Source of the DNA: Pseudomonadota bacterium
GTDB lineage: Bacteria > Pseudomonadota > Gammaproteobacteria > Pseudomonadales > Azotimanducaceae
Direction of reading: 5' to 3'
Length of the DNA: 9,413 bases
Assembly (NCBI GenBank): GCA_027621895.1
Contig: JAQCAK010000048.1
Span: forward strand, 1 to 9,413
The notes beneath the pieces are model-generated. The model did no database searches. It had not been told where the DNA came from and worked only from the letters and a program-made list of their open reading frames with translations. The position numbers were made by a program, and so were the translations under genes. The number at the start of each line of letters is the position of its first letter. The first letter of the stretch is position 1. Positions 7,479 through 9,413 of this stretch are shown piece after piece.

Positions 7479-7942
7479 GATCTTCTCATGCGGAAAAATT
7501 CAGTCATCAGTTGGGCGCTTTCGCTCGCCATTATACCTTCCTCAACCGCGACCCGGTGATTCAATCCGGGATTATCAAGGACCTGCTGGGTTGAACGAAC
7601 TGCACCGGCTCTCGGCTCCCTGGCGCCAAAAACCAGCTTGCCAATCCGGGCATGAACCAGGGATCCCGCACACATGGTGCAGGGTTCGACAGTCACATAC
7701 AGTGTGGCACCCGGCAGCCGGTAATTGCCCAGCTTTCGACAGGCATCGCGGATCGCCTCAATCTCCGCATGGGCCGTCGGATCCTGCGAAGCTATTGGCT
7801 GATTGAAACCCTGGCCGATGATCTGACCCTCAAGGACGACCACGGCGCCAATCGGCACTTCTCCAAGACGGGCAGCCATCCGCGCCTGTTCCAGCGCCTG
7901 CTGCATCCAGTGTTCACTGGCGGGTTCACTGACGAGATCCAT
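7475..7942 (-). CDS. tadA: tRNA-specific adenosine deaminase TadA
   Basis: TadA deaminates A34 to inosine in the anticodon of tRNA-Arg(ACG), letting one tRNA read several arginine codons; it is normally essential. The 155-residue protein has the zinc-dependent deaminase motifs: H58-A59-E60 in PTAHAE with the catalytic glutamate, and P87-C88-x2-C91 in EPCTMC. The bacterial TadA ending EFFRMRR is also present. The usual lysine-rich tail of E. coli TadA (167 residues) is absent, as the frame ends in RRS at the overlap with purL. The ATG at 7942 is preceded only by a distant GGAG (11 nt), a weak site; M13 is a less likely alternative because residues before it match the family N-terminus (HWMQQAL). 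The 4-bp ATGA overlap suggests tadA and purL are one transcript, with upstream control lying in 7943-8100. Confidence 0.95.
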   Translation of the reverse strand: MDLVSEPASEHWMQQALEQARMAARLGEVPIGAVVVLEGQIIGQGFNQPIASQDPTAHAEIEAIRDACRKLGNYRLPGATLYVTVEPCTMCAGSLVHARIGKLVFGAREPRAGAVRSTQQVLDNPGLNHRVAVEEGIMASESAQLMTEFFRMRRS

Positions 7943-7998
7943 ACAGTTCGTGACTCCAGATAGTCGTTACCATGCACCCCCTGGTTGAACCGGGGTCA

Positions 7999-8208
7999 CT
8001 AGTCCATCACCGACCTGAAATCACAGATTTCAGTTTGCAGACACTCGTCATCGATACGCCAGGTTTCCAGGAACATGCATTGTCCGGCACAAAACTCACC
8101 ACGCTCCTTATCGTTCTATACCACACCACGTGACAATTGGTACCAGCGCAGAGACTTCCTCGCCAGGCAAGTGATTCCTGCGGTCTCTATTTCCACCAGA
8201 CAGAAACG
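7999..8208 (-). pseudogene. Possible decayed reading frame with internal TAG, unrecognised
   Basis: One minus-strand frame from 8208 to the TAG at 7999-8001 reads like protein on both sides of a single in-frame TAG (8116-8118). Before the stop it ends SLRWYQLSRGVV; after it comes NDKERGEFCAGQC and then MFLETWRIDDECLQTEICDF. The continuity of plausible residues across the stop suggests a point-mutated C-terminal gene remnant. Alternatively, the 25-residue ORF starting at ATG 8076, which has two cysteines in ECLQTEIC and a weak ribosome site, could be a small gene. The WxxDDxxLxxEIxDFR pattern is loosely like the end of SnoaL/NTF2-like proteins, but I cannot assign it. The stretch is short enough for chance. 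Confidence 0.25.
8015..8033. repeat. Perfect 8-bp inverted repeat upstream of tadA
   Basis: CTGAAATC, a 3-nt centre ACA, and GATTTCAG form a perfect dyad about 73 nt upstream of the tadA start. It could be an operator for a dimeric regulator or a tight RNA hairpin in the tadA-purL leader. No T-run follows on either strand, so a terminator is unlikely. It does not match the PurR box. Confidence 0.6.
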
Positions 8209-8487
8209 TCAATCAATTCTCTACTGTATTCAATAAGTTACAGTCAGAAATCCCTGGTTTGTAACTGCTCTGCACCAGACGGAAAGTCCGCAGGAACAAA
8301 TAGACAGCGTAGTTTATCAACAAACTCAATGAGATTGGTGGGTGAAGATTCCAGGGCTCGCAACGAGGTTACACAATGTGATGGATTCAGATTTCAGCAG
8401 GCTCTTGAGAGTTTCGAGGCTGGACTTTTCATCAATGCTTTGTCTGACCGGGAAAGCACGCCCTGTTTGGTGATATTGAAGCGTTGA

Positions 8488-9363
8488 CTAGTTTCTCAAA
8501 AGCGCAATCTGAGAGATCATTCTTTCAACAATATAGAAGCTCCCATGGACACTGAGATGGTCTGCATCTCTGTAAAGATAACCGTAATCTTCCAAATACC
8601 CATGACATTCTGTTTCAGAACAAGAGTATAGAGATGGGTCAAACACATGAACTGTCGGATACTCTTCAAGTACTTTATAGACCAGTTTCCTGTAGGCTCC
8701 TGCTCGTTCATCGTAAACCTCTTTCGCGATATGACATTCTGATAGAGGAAAAGACGTCACCAGGTCTCCAACAGCAAAACCCAGGATACTGAGTTCTTTG
8801 CTGAAGTACTGGCATCCAAAATCTATCCCTAACTCGGGAACATCTATTGCAAAGATAACCTCGAGATTTTCATTCCGACCCAGCTCTGTCAGTGTTTGCC
8901 TCATTCCCCTCTCAAAGACTTCATAGTGGTCCGAGATTTCAGGATCAGTGACCAGTTCTACCCCCAACCCGGTCACCCGTGGGATACTTTTTCCGTTGAA
9001 TGGAGTTCCATCCAAATACACAGGCGCCATCGTCGAGATAACAACAACAGCGCTCTCTCGCAGGTTGTTGAGCATGTCCAAATATTCGTTCATCTTGCGT
9101 GCACAGGCACCAATCTCAGACCTTGAGTCATAGCGATCAACATTCCTGAAGGGAATACAGCCTCCGCTCGTCATCGCAGTCACTTTCCCGGCACTTAAAG
9201 CTTCAAATCCTGGAATCAGATGCCCCGCATGAGAGTCGCCAATAACATAGATGTTCCTGTCAATTTTGCCGGGCGTACTCTGTTCATCGCGCACAAACTG
9301 AACCTCAGAAACACTGTGCGCAGAGAACCCATCTGTGTAAAACCCGGCAATGTAGTGGTTCAA
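8488..9363 (-). CDS. SGNH domain, C-terminal remnant of an OafA-type O-acyltransferase, 5' end cut by an IS
   Basis: The 291-codon frame carries an SGNH/GDSL-like domain of the type fused to acyltransferase-3 proteins that O-acetylate surface polysaccharides. Block I is VIGDSHAG (40-47, nucleophile S44). Block II is SGGCIPF (66-72). The last block is YRDADHLSVHG with D266 and H269, completing the triad; several cysteines (69, 87, 184, 210, 248, 253) fit an extracytoplasmic domain. The domain is complete to its TAG stop, but no signal peptide or membrane segment precedes it. The apparent TTG start at 9363 and the next three codons lie inside an IS end that begins at 9351, so genuine gene sequence starts at about 9350. 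In OafA proteins a ten-helix acyltransferase domain of some 330 residues should precede; it is not here. The gene is AT-rich compared with its neighbours, which suggests transfer. It is probably non-functional, or at most a cytosolic stub. Confidence 0.8.
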   Translation of the reverse strand: MNHYIAGFYTDGFSAHSVSEVQFVRDEQSTPGKIDRNIYVIGDSHAGHLIPGFEALSAGKVTAMTSGGCIPFRNVDRYDSRSEIGACARKMNEYLDMLNNLRESAVVVISTMAPVYLDGTPFNGKSIPRVTGLGVELVTDPEISDHYEVFERGMRQTLTELGRNENLEVIFAIDVPELGIDFGCQYFSKELSILGFAVGDLVTSFPLSECHIAKEVYDERAGAYRKLVYKVLEEYPTVHVFDPSLYSCSETECHGYLEDYGYLYRDADHLSVHGSFYIVERMISQIALLRN

Positions 9364-9413
9364 TAAAACCGGACACCAATCTAGGTGATATTATCACCGC
9401 CAGTGAGGTGTCC
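9351..9413 (+). mobile_element. Terminus of an IS3-family-like insertion sequence (rest outside window)
   Basis: TGTAGTGGTTCAATAAAACC (9351-9370) followed by GGACACC is the kind of terminal inverted repeat I know from many IS3-family elements: it begins with TG and has the ATAAAACCGGACACC core. It abruptly replaces the 5' part of the SGNH gene. The final bases GTGAGGTGTCC would place a GAGG ribosome site just before an orfA start beyond 9413, so this is more likely the left end with the transposase reading rightward. No transposase sequence and no second end are visible, so the target duplication cannot be checked. The family is recalled from pattern only. Confidence 0.72.
9371..9413. repeat. 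Nested inverted repeats inside the IS end
   Basis: GGACACC (9371-9377) and GGTGTCC (9407-9413) are perfect 7-bp inverted copies. Between them GGTGATA-T-TATCACC (9384-9398) is a perfect 7-bp dyad around a single T. They lie just inside the IS terminus and, if the left-end reading is right, cover the leader of the transposase gene. Confidence 0.7.

Larger units (their letters stand above)
7943..8487. other. Gene-poor stretch upstream of tadA, left edge of AT-rich DNA
   Basis: These 545 nt hold no intact gene that I can defend. Near tadA there is an interrupted hairpin (7978-7995), a perfect inverted repeat (8015-8033) and a possibly decayed minus-strand reading frame (7999-8208). From about 8200 the sequence becomes AT-rich, like the SGNH gene to its right. 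In 8244-8393 a further minus-strand frame of about 50 codons is open and contains FVDKLRCLFVPADFPSGAEQ, which looks protein-like but which I do not recognise. The tadA-purL promoter must lie here or to the right, but no convincing -35/-10 pair was found. Confidence 0.6.

Noticed and set aside
7977..7995. GC-rich hairpin CCCC-T-GG / CCGGGG with loop TTGAA just upstream of tadA, considered as a terminator or tRNA arm
   Set aside because: No T-run on either side, a bulge in the stem, and no other tRNA arms around it.
8137..8487. A 116-codon plus-strand frame starting TTG and ending beside the SGNH stop
   Set aside because: TTG start without a ribosome site, serine-rich low-quality residue pattern and no recognisable motif. 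I treat it as a chance frame, though its length in AT-rich DNA is mildly surprising.
1..9413. Search for CRISPR arrays, tRNAs, defence genes, toxin-antitoxin pairs and phage genes
   Set aside because: No spaced direct repeats, no cloverleaf, and no such motifs seen on either strand; the window is mainly core metabolism.

Overview
The window looks like chromosomal DNA of a gammaproteobacterium. This rests on a full-length single-chain PurL with a C-terminal glutaminase domain, the long (about 560-residue) LeuA type, a TadA ending in FFRMRR, and a NudL / YrdA / zinc-ribbon Nudix neighbourhood. I cannot name the genus. Most of the window is GC-rich housekeeping sequence. The last 1.2 kb or so is clearly AT-richer and looks acquired.

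Layout from left to right. (1) leuA (minus) runs off the left edge with 534 codons visible. It is preceded by a 200-nt leader that encodes a leucine-rich short peptide, followed by alternative hairpins; this looks like a leucine-sensing leader. (2) yrdA, a gamma-carbonic-anhydrase-like protein, and nudL, a CoA-pyrophosphatase-type Nudix hydrolase, both lie on minus and both use non-ATG starts. (3) A zinc-ribbon Nudix hydrolase on plus diverges from nudL across a gap of only about 36 nt. Its best promoter places the transcription start on the ATG itself, so the mRNA may be leaderless. (4) This gene converges on purL, and the two stop codons interlock in a shared TTAA. (5) purL (minus) is preceded by tadA with an ATGA overlap, so the two form a translationally coupled tadA-purL unit. 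(6) The 545 nt from 7943 to 8487 hold no convincing intact gene, but they contain a possible decayed reading frame, a perfect 8-bp inverted repeat, and the start of the AT-rich sequence. (7) At the right edge is the SGNH-domain end of what was probably an OafA-type membrane O-acyltransferase. It is cut at its 5' side by the terminus of an IS3-like insertion sequence that continues out of the window.

Functionally the core genes serve leucine synthesis (leuA), purine synthesis (purL), wobble-inosine tRNA editing (tadA) and nucleotide or cofactor clean-up (the two Nudix enzymes). The right end is accessory surface-polysaccharide-type DNA eroded by a transposon. I see no CRISPR array, tRNA, rRNA, defence system or clearly new multigene system. 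The most notable items are the leuA leader, the possible leaderless Nudix gene and the IS-truncated acyltransferase remnant.
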